Of a stretch of 64,000 nt of DNA, positions 36,614-46,370 are shown one piece after another. Origin of the DNA: JASJBU01 sp963790775 (GTDB lineage Bacteria > Pseudomonadota > Gammaproteobacteria > Chromatiales > Chromatiaceae). Location of the stretch: NCBI GenBank assembly GCA_963790775.1, contig CAWBPR010000005.1, positions 248,001 through 312,000 of the forward strand. Direction: 5' to 3'. A program made the translations under genes and the position numbers. Every line of letters starts with the position of its first letter. Positions within the stretch are counted from its first letter, which is position 1. The notes beneath the pieces were generated by a model. The model saw nothing but the letters and a program-made list of their open reading frames with translations. It was not told the origin of the DNA and ran no database searches.

Positions 36614-39600
36614 CTATTGTTTCGGGAGGTCCCGCAGAAAGGCGAAGATGAACTCCTCTCCATCTATCTCTCCCCAGTTTGCCGATATCGACAAATGCAG
36701 TAGTGTTCCGTCCTTCCTCCGATGCTGTGCATTGGATCGCATATGCCCCAGTTCTTTGAGTTCACGGGTTTGGTCTGTGAATTCCCGCTCATCCCCGGCC
36801 GGTTCCAACTCCTTTACGTTCATGCTCAATAACTCCGTCCGGGAGTAACCGACCATACGGCAGTAGGCGGCATTGACATCGAGGATCTTGCCATGGGTGT
36901 TGGTGACCAGAAAGCCATCGATGGAACTGTCGAGTATCAATTGATAGCGATTGAAGAGATTCTTCAGCTTCCGTTCGGTATCCTTTCTCTCACTGATATC
37001 CGAAAAAACCACCACTGTTCCCTTGATCTGTCCTCCAAGAATCAATGGATGACTGATGTAGCTGACCGGTATGCTTTTACCATCGCGACGCCAGAAGAGT
37101 TCCTGTTCCGTCTGCACGACCTGGCTGGTCTCGAATACTTTGCAGGCCAGACAGTCTTCCGCATGGTAAGGACTGCCATCCGGTCTGGTATGGTGGATAA
37201 GCTGATGCATCGGCTGGCCGATCAGTTCGCTTGCATCCGCATATCCGAGCAATCTCACACAGCTCGGATTGGCCAGGGTGCAGATGCCCGTCAGGTCCAA
37301 TGCAAAGATACCCTCCCCGGAAGAATCGAGAATGGATTGCAGTTTCTTTTCACTGGCGACCAGTTTTTGCTCGTACTGCTTGTTCTCGGTGATATCGTTG
37401 TAGATGGCGATGATCTCACCGGACGGGAGTTTGTAGACATGGTTTTCACGCCAGCCGGTAATTTTATCATCCTGATAGAAGGAGACAGGGTGGGTGGCGG
37501 GTTCACCGGTTCTCCAGACCCGTTGCAAGACCTCGTACAAGCCAAATTCCACAATCCCAGGGAAGACATCGAGCACGTTGCGGCCGATCAGATCCCCCCG
37601 CTTGACACCCTCGATACGCTCTCCCGCCTTGTTGAAATCCAGAAATACAAAGTCCTCGCCTTGATTGCGCGCCTCGTAGACCGCAACGCCGCTGCTCATG
37701 TTTTCCACCAGGGAGCGATAACGCAGGGCATTCGCCATGGCGTCGGCCTCCAGCAGCTTGCGATTGCTGATATCCTCCTGGACGCCGACATAGTGTGTGA
37801 TCTGGCCCTGTGTATCCTTCACCGGAGAGATAGTGGCGGACTCCCAATAGAGTTCGCCATTTTTACGGCGATTATGGAATTCTCCCCGCCATACATGACC
37901 GCTGGCGATGGTGTTCCAGAGGTTTTGATAAAACGCCGTGGAGTGCTCCGATGATTTCAGGATATTCGGTGACTGCCCCAGCGCCTCTTGTGATGTGTAG
38001 CCGCTGATATCGCTGAAGCGGGGATTCACATAGACAATACGACCTTGCTCGTCGGTCATAATGACGCTGCTGGGGCTTTGCTCCACCGCCATGGTGAGTC
38101 GCCTGAGTTCCTCCCCCTGTTTCTGGGCGTGGATGTCGATGAAGGTCATGACCACACCGGCAATCGTATAGTCGAGGGTGTGGTAGGCGCGCAGGCGCAT
38201 CAGATACCAGCGGCCGGCACGGGTCTTGATCTCCTTCTCCTGGGGAATCAGGGTGTCGAGCAGGTTTTTTGCATCATTTATCAAATCTTCATAGTCAAAA
38301 TCGGTCACTGTGTGCTGCAACGGCCTGCCGATGTCGGATTCGACAAGATGCAGCAGCTTGGTGGCTGCCGGGGTGAAGCGGCGGATTGTCAGCCGTTCAT
38401 CCAGAAACACGATGGCCAGATCGGTGCTGGCCATCAGGTTGGAGAGGTCGTTGTTGCTCCGATTGAGTTCCTCCATCTTGGTCTGCAGTTCGGTGTTGAC
38501 GGTCATCAACTCTTCGTTGAGCGAATGCAGCTCTTCCTGAGATGTCTCAAGTTCTTCATTGGTGCTCTGCATCTCTTCGTTGGAAGATTGCAGTTCTTCA
38601 TTGGTGGAGACGAGTTCTGCGTTGGCCGACTCCAACTGCTCGTTGCTGCTTTGCAGGAAGTCCCGGACGCTTTTCAGTTCCTGCTGCAGCCTGCCGATGT
38701 GCGGATCATTATCCGCTGCCGTCTCAGTCTCATCCGGCTGCACGCCCAGGTCCTCCAGGACGACCAGCAACAAACCGCTTAACGCTGTCGGTTGATGAAG
38801 TGTGCGGACCGTGAGATTCACCAGGTGGGGCTTACCCAGATGCCGAACCCTGACCGATTCATGCCGGGTCTCCCGGCGATGTGCCACTGTCTGACGGATG
38901 GCATGGCTCAGTATCGGGCGGAGATCCTCCCGGGCCAGTTTCATGATGTTGAGGCTGGCCTCTCCGGTCGTTGACTCCAGAAACATCCCTGTGCGACCCG
39001 AGACATAGAGCATATTGCCCTGCTCATCGATGGTGATGCCAACCGGAGCGTAGTCTTCCAGCAGCGTGCGTTCCGTGACCTGCTGAATGCTTCGGTTGAG
39101 ATCATCCGGGCCTTGTGCCGGCATCCTGGATGCGGGTGGCGCCGGAACGATTGGCATCTCCAGGGAATCCTGGCCCTGCTTCTCATTCTCATTAAGAATA
39201 CGCTTCATGTAGAGGCGCCATTTGCCGGACAGGGTGCGAAAGTGGTCCGACAGCGGGCCAATGGACTCGGATGAACCCAATAGCAACCAAGCGTTCGGTT
39301 TGAGCGCGTGATGGAAGGTCGACAGGACCCTGCGTTGCAGTTTAGGTTGGAAGTAAATGAGTAGATTCCGGCAGCAGATCATGTCCAGATTGGAAAATGG
39401 CGGATTCTTGATCACGCTGTGTACGGCGAATATCATCATCTCCCGAATGACCTGGGTTAACTGCCAGGACTGATTTTTCTTGATGAAATAGCGCTTGAGC
39501 AGATCCTGCGGCAGATCGGCGATGATATTTTCCGGATAGATCGCGGCGCGGGCAGTCTCGATGGCCTGCGGATCAATATCGGTGGCGAAGATCTGGACTG

Positions 39601-40678
39601 GGAGCTGGAGGTTTTGGTCGTCCATGTGGCGACGCAACAGCAGGGCGAGCGTGTAGGCCTCTTCCCCTGTGGCGCAGCCGCAGATCCAGATGCGCAGGGG
39701 TTGATCTGTTGAATGGCCGGCGACAAGTTCTGGAACAGTCTGCTTTTCCAGCAACTCAAAGACCTCCGGGTCACGGAAAAAGCGGGTCACGCCGATCAGA
39801 ATTTCTCGAAACAGGGTCTCGGCTTCCAGCCTGTTGTGTTGCAGCAGAGTGATATATTCATCCAGATCAAGCAATTGGTTGAGCATCATGCGCCGCTCGA
39901 TGCGTCGTCCCAGGGTCCCGGGTTTGTATTGGCTGAAATCGTGTCCGGTCTGAGTGCGCAGCAGCAACATCACCTTGGCGAGCTTGTCAGCTTTCTGAAT
40001 CTCTTTTTTGGCCAGCGTTCCCGATACCAGCCATTTTTGCCGGTATTGGATCAGCTGCTCGGGCATGGCCTCGGGTGACAGCACAAGGTCGACCAGTCCA
40101 GTTCCAATGGCGCTGTTCGGCATGCCGTCATAAGCTGCGGATTCGGGTGTCTGCGCCAAGGCCAAACCGCCTTCCCCTATGATGTTACGTAAACCCAGCG
40201 TACCGTCCGTACCGGTGCCTGAGAATATGATGCAGACCGCGTCATCATGCAGATCCTGTGCAAGTGAATTGAAGAAATAGTCGATGGGCTGTCTCAAGCC
40301 ATGAGGCTGGATTGGATCCAGGAGTTGAAATCGGCCATTCAGCAGACCGATATCCCTGTTGGGTGGGATGGTATAGACGTGGTTTGGTTCAAGCCGCTGG
40401 CCATCCTCTGCTTCATTGACCGGCATGCGAGTGAAGCGCTGTACCAGTTCACTGAGCATGCTTTTGTAGTTTGGGGCCAGGTGCTGAACCAGTACGTAAG
40501 CAAATCCGCTGTCAGCCGGCAGGTTCTTGAAAAAACGTTCGAATGCCTCAAGGCCGCCCGCTGAGGCGCCTATCCCCACAATAGGTGTTTTTTCTGTCCG
40601 GTCCAACTGTGAGACTGTCTTTACATCCCGGCTGACTCTCTGCTGTTTGGGGTTCTGCGTTGTCTTATTCGTGGCCAC
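36614..40678 (-). CDS. CheB-CheR-multi-PAS signalling protein
   Basis: A 1354-residue soluble fusion. Residues 30-220 form a CheB methylesterase (GIGASAGGLEAF with catalytic Ser, LVQHLAPNY with His, IFSGTGTDGTLGL with Asp) and lack a receiver domain. Residues 230-490 form CheR (GRRIERRMM, and SAM-binding ICGCATGEEAYTLAL). A long Glu-rich coiled coil follows (about 660-745: repeated NEELQSSNEEMQ-type heptads). At least five PAS/PAC domains run to the end. There is no histidine kinase, GGDEF or EAL domain, so the output is unclear; it may act on a partner kinase. The hybrid kinase gene lies upstream on the same strand, 180 bp away. Confidence 0.93.
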   Translation of the reverse strand: MATNKTTQNPKQQRVSRDVKTVSQLDRTEKTPIVGIGASAGGLEAFERFFKNLPADSGFAYVLVQHLAPNYKSMLSELVQRFTRMPVNEAEDGQRLEPNHVYTIPPNRDIGLLNGRFQLLDPIQPHGLRQPIDYFFNSLAQDLHDDAVCIIFSGTGTDGTLGLRNIIGEGGLALAQTPESAAYDGMPNSAIGTGLVDLVLSPEAMPEQLIQYRQKWLVSGTLAKKEIQKADKLAKVMLLLRTQTGHDFSQYKPGTLGRRIERRMMLNQLLDLDEYITLLQHNRLEAETLFREILIGVTRFFRDPEVFELLEKQTVPELVAGHSTDQPLRIWICGCATGEEAYTLALLLRRHMDDQNLQLPVQIFATDIDPQAIETARAAIYPENIIADLPQDLLKRYFIKKNQSWQLTQVIREMMIFAVHSVIKNPPFSNLDMICCRNLLIYFQPKLQRRVLSTFHHALKPNAWLLLGSSESIGPLSDHFRTLSGKWRLYMKRILNENEKQGQDSLEMPIVPAPPASRMPAQGPDDLNRSIQQVTERTLLEDYAPVGITIDEQGNMLYVSGRTGMFLESTTGEASLNIMKLAREDLRPILSHAIRQTVAHRRETRHESVRVRHLGKPHLVNLTVRTLHQPTALSGLLLVVLEDLGVQPDETETAADNDPHIGRLQQELKSVRDFLQSSNEQLESANAELVSTNEELQSSNEEMQSTNEELETSQEELHSLNEELMTVNTELQTKMEELNRSNNDLSNLMASTDLAIVFLDERLTIRRFTPAATKLLHLVESDIGRPLQHTVTDFDYEDLINDAKNLLDTLIPQEKEIKTRAGRWYLMRLRAYHTLDYTIAGVVMTFIDIHAQKQGEELRRLTMAVEQSPSSVIMTDEQGRIVYVNPRFSDISGYTSQEALGQSPNILKSSEHSTAFYQNLWNTIASGHVWRGEFHNRRKNGELYWESATISPVKDTQGQITHYVGVQEDISNRKLLEADAMANALRYRSLVENMSSGVAVYEARNQGEDFVFLDFNKAGERIEGVKRGDLIGRNVLDVFPGIVEFGLYEVLQRVWRTGEPATHPVSFYQDDKITGWRENHVYKLPSGEIIAIYNDITENKQYEQKLVASEKKLQSILDSSGEGIFALDLTGICTLANPSCVRLLGYADASELIGQPMHQLIHHTRPDGSPYHAEDCLACKVFETSQVVQTEQELFWRRDGKSIPVSYISHPLILGGQIKGTVVVFSDISERKDTERKLKNLFNRYQLILDSSIDGFLVTNTHGKILDVNAAYCRMVGYSRTELLSMNVKELEPAGDEREFTDQTRELKELGHMRSNAQHRRKDGTLLHLSISANWGEIDGEEFIFAFLRDLPKQ

Positions 40679-40859
40679 GCGATGTTTCTATATTGGGTTG
40701 AATTGATCAAACAGGGTCCGGGAGTAACATGCACAAAAACCATGCAAATATGGCGGTTTGTTGAGTGTTGTCGATTCGATATTAATCAATGTGATAGGCA
40801 TAAATTTTATGCTTTAAACCCATGTAATTAAAAAAATCAGTAGATCCCCTGCATGGCAT

Positions 40860-42560
40860 TTACCCGGCGCCGGCCAACATCTCCTGAATATGTTTGTGTA
40901 ACAACTCAGCGTGAACAGGTTTATGCAGGACCCTTACGTCTGGCGCTATCATCCCATCGTTTTGGGTTACCTGAAGATCTCCGGTTACGATCAGCGCCGG
41001 GATGTTCGATCGATAAGTCTGTCGCACGGCTTCGATCAGATTCACGCCGGTTTCACCATCCGGCAGGCGATAATCCGTGATGATGAAATGAATCAACAGT
41101 CGGTCTCTTCTTATCTTGGCCAATGCCTCAGAGCCGTTCGTCACTCCAGTCACCTGATAGCCATATTTTTCCAGTAGATGAGTCAGAGAGAAGAGCACGA
41201 TGTTGTTGTCTTCGATCACCAGCAGGGACACTGGTGGATCTACACGGCGCTCCGTCGATGCGCTGGAAACCGCTTGCATATTGTGATTGCCGGGATCCGC
41301 GAGTGGTATCTGTAAGGAGAAGAGGGAGCCTTTCTGTCTGCATGTCAACTGGATTTCCTGCCCTAGCAGGGATGCGCTTCGCGCAGCGATAGCGAGTCCC
41401 AGGCCCAGACCTTTACTGCGTTCACGGGCGGGATTGTCGAGTTGATAAAAGTCATCGAATATACGAGCGCGCTGGTTTTCCGGAATACCGATTCCAGTGT
41501 CCCAGACTTCAAAGCGCAGGCTTGCCCCATGGCGACGACATCCAACCAGGACTTTGCCTGTTTCCGTATAGCGCAAGGCGTTGGAAACCAGATTGTCGAG
41601 AATCTGTCCCAGCAGTACGGAGTCACTGCGGATAGTCGCGGAACTGCTGACAACCCTGAGGCTCAATCCTTTCTGCTCCGCCAGGGGTCGGTAGACGGTG
41701 TCGATTCGCTGCAACAGGTCATTCGCCGGGAACCTGCTGAGCGTGGGTGTGATCGAACCCGATTCAAGCTGATTTACATTGAGCAGGGCATTGAACAGCT
41801 CGTTCATGTTGAGCACGCTTTTGGAGAGATAGCCGACCAGTTTGAGATGCTCCGGATCATGCAGTGTCCTCTGCAACACGTCGCTGATTGTGGTGATTGC
41901 CTGCAACGGCTGCCGCAGATCATGGCTGGCAGCGGCCATAAAATGGGATTTTGCCTGATTGGCCTGCTCCGCGGCTTCCCTGGCTTTGTGACTTGCGGCT
42001 TCAGCCTGCTTGAGTTCCGAAATATCGGTAACCATGGTCAGGCATTGCGGGCTATTGCCCTCGGTTGCTGGTTGCATGACGCTGTCCAGCTTGACAAAGA
42101 ATCTGCTCCCGTTACCGAGAGCCATCTCCAGCTCGCAACTCTGACGTTGCTGAGCCGCATCCTTGAATATGCGTCGTAGATGACGCAGCAGGGTATCCCG
42201 GTGTTCTATGGCGACAAAGCGGTACAATGGCTTAGCATCCAGCTGAGAACGGTTGACGCCCAATAATTCACTGCTGGTGAAATTGGCCCTCAAAATCCGG
42301 CTCTTATCATCGAGAATGAAGTAGCCGACCGGGGCAAAGTCGAACAGGTCGGAATAGCGGTCCCGTGCAGCTTCCAGTGCAGTATGACTGAGCTGCAGTT
42401 CTTCATTCTGCATCTCCAGTTCGACCTGATGGACCTCGAGTTCCTGCACCAGTTGGGTTAATTGGTCGCGCGGCAGTTCCTGTGAATCTTTGTGGTTCGC
42501 CTGCACCTTCTGTTTTGCTTGTTTGTGCAAGTCCAATAATATTTTATCGTTGTAAACCAT
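40860..42560 (-). CDS. PAS hybrid histidine kinase with C-terminal receiver
   Basis: A 566-residue soluble kinase. A coiled-coil start (about 25-65) is followed by a PAS domain (about 68-180). The HisKA domain has ASHDLRQPLQAI, and the HATPase has DNLVSNALRYT, DTGIGIPE and GLGLGLAIA. A receiver (about 450-566) has VIEDNNIVL and acceptor Asp in IITDYRLPDG. SHDLRQPL-type kinases with a NarL-like partner are common in proteobacteria. The adjacent CheB-CheR-PAS gene and the FixJ-type regulator at 44197 are possible partners. Confidence 0.92.
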   Translation of the reverse strand: MVYNDKILLDLHKQAKQKVQANHKDSQELPRDQLTQLVQELEVHQVELEMQNEELQLSHTALEAARDRYSDLFDFAPVGYFILDDKSRILRANFTSSELLGVNRSQLDAKPLYRFVAIEHRDTLLRHLRRIFKDAAQQRQSCELEMALGNGSRFFVKLDSVMQPATEGNSPQCLTMVTDISELKQAEAASHKAREAAEQANQAKSHFMAAASHDLRQPLQAITTISDVLQRTLHDPEHLKLVGYLSKSVLNMNELFNALLNVNQLESGSITPTLSRFPANDLLQRIDTVYRPLAEQKGLSLRVVSSSATIRSDSVLLGQILDNLVSNALRYTETGKVLVGCRRHGASLRFEVWDTGIGIPENQRARIFDDFYQLDNPARERSKGLGLGLAIAARSASLLGQEIQLTCRQKGSLFSLQIPLADPGNHNMQAVSSASTERRVDPPVSLLVIEDNNIVLFSLTHLLEKYGYQVTGVTNGSEALAKIRRDRLLIHFIITDYRLPDGETGVNLIEAVRQTYRSNIPALIVTGDLQVTQNDGMIAPDVRVLHKPVHAELLHKHIQEMLAGAG

Positions 42561-43068
42561 TTGGCTGTCTCAGGTCGCTATGCCGCAATATCTCGATTAA
42601 GTATATCCGTGGATTGATCAAAAGCGGGCATGAATTGACTCGGACACTCCACTTTGGATGCGCACCTGCCGATTTCTCCGTCTTGACGACAGATTAACCT
42701 CTACATGCGCACCAGATCTGATGGCGGAGCATCCCTCTCCTGTTTCTCTGCCCGGCTATCTATGTCATGTGTGAAGCTGTGCAGATTTTTACAGTCTTCA
42801 CTATTGTTGCACAGTTGGTATGGGAGATTAATAAAATTGTCAAGGCAATGGCCTCGTGCCGGCTGGCGGCGTTTGTTTCAGTCATTCCGGACAAGTAGAA
42901 ATACGTGAGTAGTCATACGAATAATAATTTTACGCTTAATGGGTATTATCTGTAATACGCCTACGCAGGGACGGAATGTGGGTATTCCCAGGTTTTTTCG
43001 CGGTATATGCCAATAAGGACATTGAAAAGCTGCGATTTTTTTATACCTCATGACTTCCGGAAAAAAAT
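42561..43068. other. Divergent promoter region, kinase / PilZ gene
   Basis: No gene, terminator or repeat was recognised in these 508 bp. It is a divergent intergenic region, AT-rich near 42900-43060, where the PilZ gene promoter should lie. Confidence 0.4.
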
Positions 43069-43776
43069 ATGGATCATCGCTATGGCAGTCGTATTCCTAT
43101 GCAGGTAGTCGTTCTCTTATATCGGGGTGGAAAGAGGCTTGGGGAATTCAAGACTCGGGATATTTCCACGCATGGCGCATTTCTGGTAACGGGTGAAATG
43201 GATCTTCATCTGGGCGCAATAATCGAGATATCTTTCATATTGACCGAAAATATGCAGGATCGATACAAGGTGAAGGGAATGTTGGTGCGACGCACAGCCA
43301 CTGGTATTGGAGTGATTTTCGCCGATTACTCGCAGCAAATAATGGCACGCTTGAATACCATCACCCAAGCAAACGCCAGGACTGGTTTGAGCGATCACAT
43401 CAAGCAAGGGAAGATGTATCGGGCGGTAAATGATGATAACCATGGTGCTGTTCAGACAGACAGTTCATACAGGCAGGAGTGGGGTGATGTTCGGGATGCG
43501 GATAAAGTGATGATTCAAGCGGATGAAATTCTGGATCGCAGTGCTCGTGATGCCTTTATCAAGGCAGGCCGGCAGGCCAATCAATCCGATGTACAGGCCA
43601 TTATCGTGGACCTTGCTGCAACCCGGTGGATTCGCGCCTCTGGAGTAGGCATGTTGCTGATGCTAAGCGGCATGGGGAAGCGCTTAAATTTCCAGGTGCT
43701 GCTGGTAAACTGCAATCCGCAAGTTAAGTCAGAGCTTGCCTCGAGCCGACTACTGGCTGATCTGTCCATCTCATAA
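43069..43776 (+). CDS. PilZ-STAS two-domain protein
   Basis: A 235-residue protein. The N-terminal half is a PilZ domain with the c-di-GMP signature RYGSR (R4, R8) and DISTHG (D31, S33, G36). The C-terminal half (about 125-235) looks like a STAS/anti-sigma antagonist-type domain: AIIVDLAATRWIRASGVGMLLML is the usual core with Ser and Gly, split over two strands. A PilZ joined to a STAS-like module could couple c-di-GMP binding to a partner-switching or kinase pathway. A GGDEF-EAL gene lies 3 kb away. The STAS assignment is less certain than PilZ. Confidence 0.8.
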   Translation: MDHRYGSRIPMQVVVLLYRGGKRLGEFKTRDISTHGAFLVTGEMDLHLGAIIEISFILTENMQDRYKVKGMLVRRTATGIGVIFADYSQQIMARLNTITQANARTGLSDHIKQGKMYRAVNDDNHGAVQTDSSYRQEWGDVRDADKVMIQADEILDRSARDAFIKAGRQANQSDVQAIIVDLAATRWIRASGVGMLLMLSGMGKRLNFQVLLVNCNPQVKSELASSRLLADLSIS

Positions 43777-43819
43777 GCGTGGCATTAGTGGAGAATTTCC
43801 AGGTATGCGGAGAGTTTCG

Positions 43820-43936
43820 ATGAAAAGTCATCAACAACGTATTGGCCTACTCATCTTGTCGGGAACAGTATTTCTGGCGGTATTCATCCTGAGTGTTGTG
43901 ACGCAATATGACCGGATAAGCCAAATCTTGCCATAA
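43820..43936 (+). CDS. Small single-pass membrane protein
   Basis: A 38-residue peptide with one hydrophobic helix (GLLILSGTVFLAVFILSVV, about residues 9-27) and a polar tail. ATG 43820 has GGAGAG about 5 bp upstream; an ATG at 43805 is possible. It begins 44 bp after the PilZ-STAS gene and may be co-transcribed. No homology recognised, so it is only a candidate gene. Confidence 0.45.
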   Translation: MKSHQQRIGLLILSGTVFLAVFILSVVTQYDRISQILP

Positions 43937-44196
43937 CAGTCAAGCTTGAGACTGGATGTATCCGGTCTTTCATTTCATTGTATTCCCTTTGATACCACCC
44001 ATTTCCCCTGCCACTGGCGTGCTGAGCAGGATGGGTGGCTTACACGTTGTGATTAAATTGTGTATATTCGAAATATACAGTAATGGATTGGTTGCAATAC
44101 GTGGAGCGGTAATATCCCCATCCTTCTCCTTGATCAAAATAGTCCCAAGTATTTGGGGCGGGAGCAATATCAATTGCAGGGTTTTTATGACATCAA

Positions 44197-44844
44197 ATGG
44201 ATTCTGAAGAAGGAATAAATCTGCCTGGGCCGCCTTCGGTTTATGTAGTGGATGACGACATCATTATCCGTGAGGCGCTGACTGCACTCCTGGAGAACGA
44301 AGGTTTCGTGGTTCAGGCATGCCCTTCAGCCCAAGGTTTTCTTGACTCATACCAGCCGGGTTCTCCAAGCTGCCTGCTGCTTGATCTTGATATGCCAGAC
44401 ACCAGTGGCCTTGAACTCCAGAATCATCTGGTTGAAAGAGGAATCAACATTCCCATCATATTTCTGACAGGTCAGGCAAGCGTAGCTAAGACGATTCAGG
44501 CATTTAGAAATAATGCATTCGACTTTCTGGAGAAACCCGCTACTGAGATGGAATTGCTGCAAAGCATCAATAGGGCGATTACCAGACAAGCGATTGATTA
44601 CTCAGAGGAGGAGAGGCGTTTATCAGTCGAGGAGCGCATTCTGCGATTGACTCCACGGGAGAAAGACGTCTATGTTCTCATGGTCTCTGGATATTCAAAT
44701 AAGCAGATCGGTCGGGAGCTTGATATAAGCCCCCGGACTGTGGAGGGTCATCGGCGGCGTGTTTTCGAAAAAATGCAGACAGGGTCATTCGCGGTTTTGA
44801 TGGAGATGGCATATATCGCGGGGCTATTGAATATAAATAGTTAA
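44197..44844 (+). CDS. FixJ/NarL-type response regulator
   Basis: A 215-residue regulator: receiver (about 14-125) with VVDDD and acceptor Asp63 in LLDLDMP, plus a C-terminal LuxR-type helix-turn-helix (about 150-205: LTPREKDVYVLMVSGYSNKQI, then SPRTVEGHRRRV). FixJ-type lengths and the LEKPAT switch agree. No kinase gene is directly attached; the hybrid kinase at 40860 is the nearest candidate. Confidence 0.92.
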   Translation: MDSEEGINLPGPPSVYVVDDDIIIREALTALLENEGFVVQACPSAQGFLDSYQPGSPSCLLLDLDMPDTSGLELQNHLVERGINIPIIFLTGQASVAKTIQAFRNNAFDFLEKPATEMELLQSINRAITRQAIDYSEEERRLSVEERILRLTPREKDVYVLMVSGYSNKQIGRELDISPRTVEGHRRRVFEKMQTGSFAVLMEMAYIAGLLNINS

Positions 44845-44924
44845 ATGGCCTTTAAAGTCAGCACATCTGTTGGCATATGTTATTAACGGGGCGATATCGT
44901 AAATGCTTTTAGTCTGGCAAAAGC

Positions 44925-44975
44925 AAACAGGCGGACCATGAGGCCCGCCTGTTTATCGGCGCAGTGAACTGCGCC
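44925..44975 (-). terminator. Tandem hairpins after sulfur globule gene 1
   Basis: On the minus strand the gene end is followed by GGCGCAG-TTCA-CTGCGCC (44958-44975) and then a 10-bp stem (AAACAGGCGG with CCGCCTGTTT, 44925-44954). The outer stem's AAACAGGCGG arm recurs after the other two sulfur globule genes. Confidence 0.7.
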
Positions 44976-45002
44976 AGACCATCTTAAATTGCCTGGCCGT
45001 GA

Positions 45003-45293
45003 TTATTTGGCAGCTTCAGCAGCCTGCGGGGCAACCGGAGCGACAGGTGCGCCATACGGGGCGTAAGCGTGAGGCGCATAGGCATAAGGACCATAGTAGT
45101 TACGGTAGGAGTTGTAACCACGGCCATTACCACGTCCGCTGGCGTTGGCGCTCATGTTGAAATCGAAAGCGCCGTCACCAAAGCCGTCACCCATGAAATC
45201 GTCAGCCCAGTTGTTTCCACCCCACCAGGCGGAAGCGGAAGCGGAAGCAGCGATAAGAGCGGCGGCGGCGGTGATCTTGATAAGTTTGTTCAT
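45003..45293 (-). CDS. Sulfur globule family protein 1
   Basis: A 96-residue exported protein. The signal peptide ends ASASA before WWGG. The mature part is rich in Gly, Tyr, Asn and Ala, with GDGFGDG and a PYAYAPHAYAPYGAP region. These features match sulfur globule coat proteins, which line periplasm-derived sulfur inclusions in purple sulfur bacteria and relatives. It shares the AAAALI-ASASASAWWGG signal region, GDGFGDG-FD-NMS and the Tyr/Pro tail with the two genes at 53665 and 54375. The promoter is identified separately. Confidence 0.88.
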   Translation of the reverse strand: MNKLIKITAAAALIAASASASAWWGGNNWADDFMGDGFGDGAFDFNMSANASGRGNGRGYNSYRNYYGPYAYAPHAYAPYGAPVAPVAPQAAEAAK

Positions 45294-45681
45294 TGTGTAT
45301 GCCTCAAAAAAAGTTATAAAAAATGGTTAGAAGACTTAGAGGTTGTCGATGCCTCAACTTGAGAAGAAGCATATAAGAATATTATTAAATACGCAACATT
45401 AATTTGGCAATCCACATTATAGGTTGTGATTCTGGTTATCTTCCTGGATGCGATTTCAGTTTAAATAGAGGGATACCCAGGGGTTGAAATCCGCTACAGC
45501 GTGATTTGATCGGCTGGCTTATTACATTGTTTGACCGGATGGAGTATGGGTTTTAACCCGAGCAATTCATCCGTTCGCTGAAAATTATCACGAACTGTAA
45601 CGGGTAAAATTTCCAGGTTAACGCCGGTATCATTGGTGCGTAATATAAGATTTATTATTTATGGGAACAGAGGGCAGTCAG
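45294..45681. other. Divergent promoter region sgp1 / yaiL
   Basis: No gene was found apart from the sgp1 promoter (45368-45396). The plus-strand promoter of the yaiL-like gene was not recognised. Confidence 0.45.
45368..45396 (-). promoter_or_regulatory. Sigma70-type promoter of sulfur globule gene 1
   Basis: On the minus strand TTGCGT (complement of 45391-45396), a 17-nt spacer and TATGCT (complement of 45368-45373). The spacer is nearly the same as at the other two sulfur globule promoters (ATTT-A-TAT-TTCTTA). Confidence 0.7.
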
Positions 45682-46221
45682 GTGGCTAACTCACTACACG
45701 AACAACTATTGAAAGCAGGCTTGGTTGACGAGAAAAAGGTCAATAAAGCAAAAAAGGCCAAGCAGCGTAAGGAGAAGGAGCAGCGTCACAGCAAACAGAA
45801 ACAGGAAGACGAAGCCACGCGTCTGGCGAAGCAGGCTAAAGCCAGGGATGCGGAGCGGGATCGTGAGCTGAACCGGAAAAAACATGACGAGACGCTACGC
45901 AAGGCAATCGCGGCGCAAATCAGGCAGTTGGTTGAGATGAACCGGTTGCCGTTGGACGAGGGTCAGATTGCCTACAATTTCACGGATGCCGGTAAGGTGC
46001 AAAGGATCTATGTTACAGAAAAGCTGGTAGGACAGCTTAGCCGGGGAAATCTGGCGATCGTTAAACTGAATGAGCGCTATGAAGTGGTCCCCGCAGGCGT
46101 TGCCGAGAAGATCAGTCACAGGGATGCAGCCTGCGTCATCGTGCGCAATCAACCTGACAGTGCAATTGATGCGGATGATCCCTATGCAGACTTCAAGGTG
46201 CCGGATGATCTGATGTGGTGA
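45682..46221 (+). CDS. yaiL: DUF2058 (YaiL-like) protein
   Basis: A 179-residue cytoplasmic protein. A long, strongly basic coiled-coil (about 15-85, KKAKQRKEKEQRHSKQKQ) leads to a C-terminal DUF2058 domain with IAYNFTDAGKVQRIYV and ISHRDAACVIVRN. GTG 45682 gives the family start ANSLHEQLLKAGLV and has GAGGG upstream; an ATG 21 bp earlier has no site. Related to E. coli YaiL, suggested to bind nucleic acid or ribosome-linked partners; function unsettled. Confidence 0.88.
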   Translation: MANSLHEQLLKAGLVDEKKVNKAKKAKQRKEKEQRHSKQKQEDEATRLAKQAKARDAERDRELNRKKHDETLRKAIAAQIRQLVEMNRLPLDEGQIAYNFTDAGKVQRIYVTEKLVGQLSRGNLAIVKLNERYEVVPAGVAEKISHRDAACVIVRNQPDSAIDADDPYADFKVPDDLMW

Positions 46222-46370
46222 GATATTGCAGCTGGTCAAGTTGGCTCAGGGTGCAATGGCGGCTGTGGCTTACCGGTTACTTTTCAGCGCTTGAAACAAG
46301 CTGACAGGTTTCCGTCCCTGGATCTGTCACCAGCAGCGGGGCTGGGTGCTTTTTTTCGTCTGCCTGGTTG

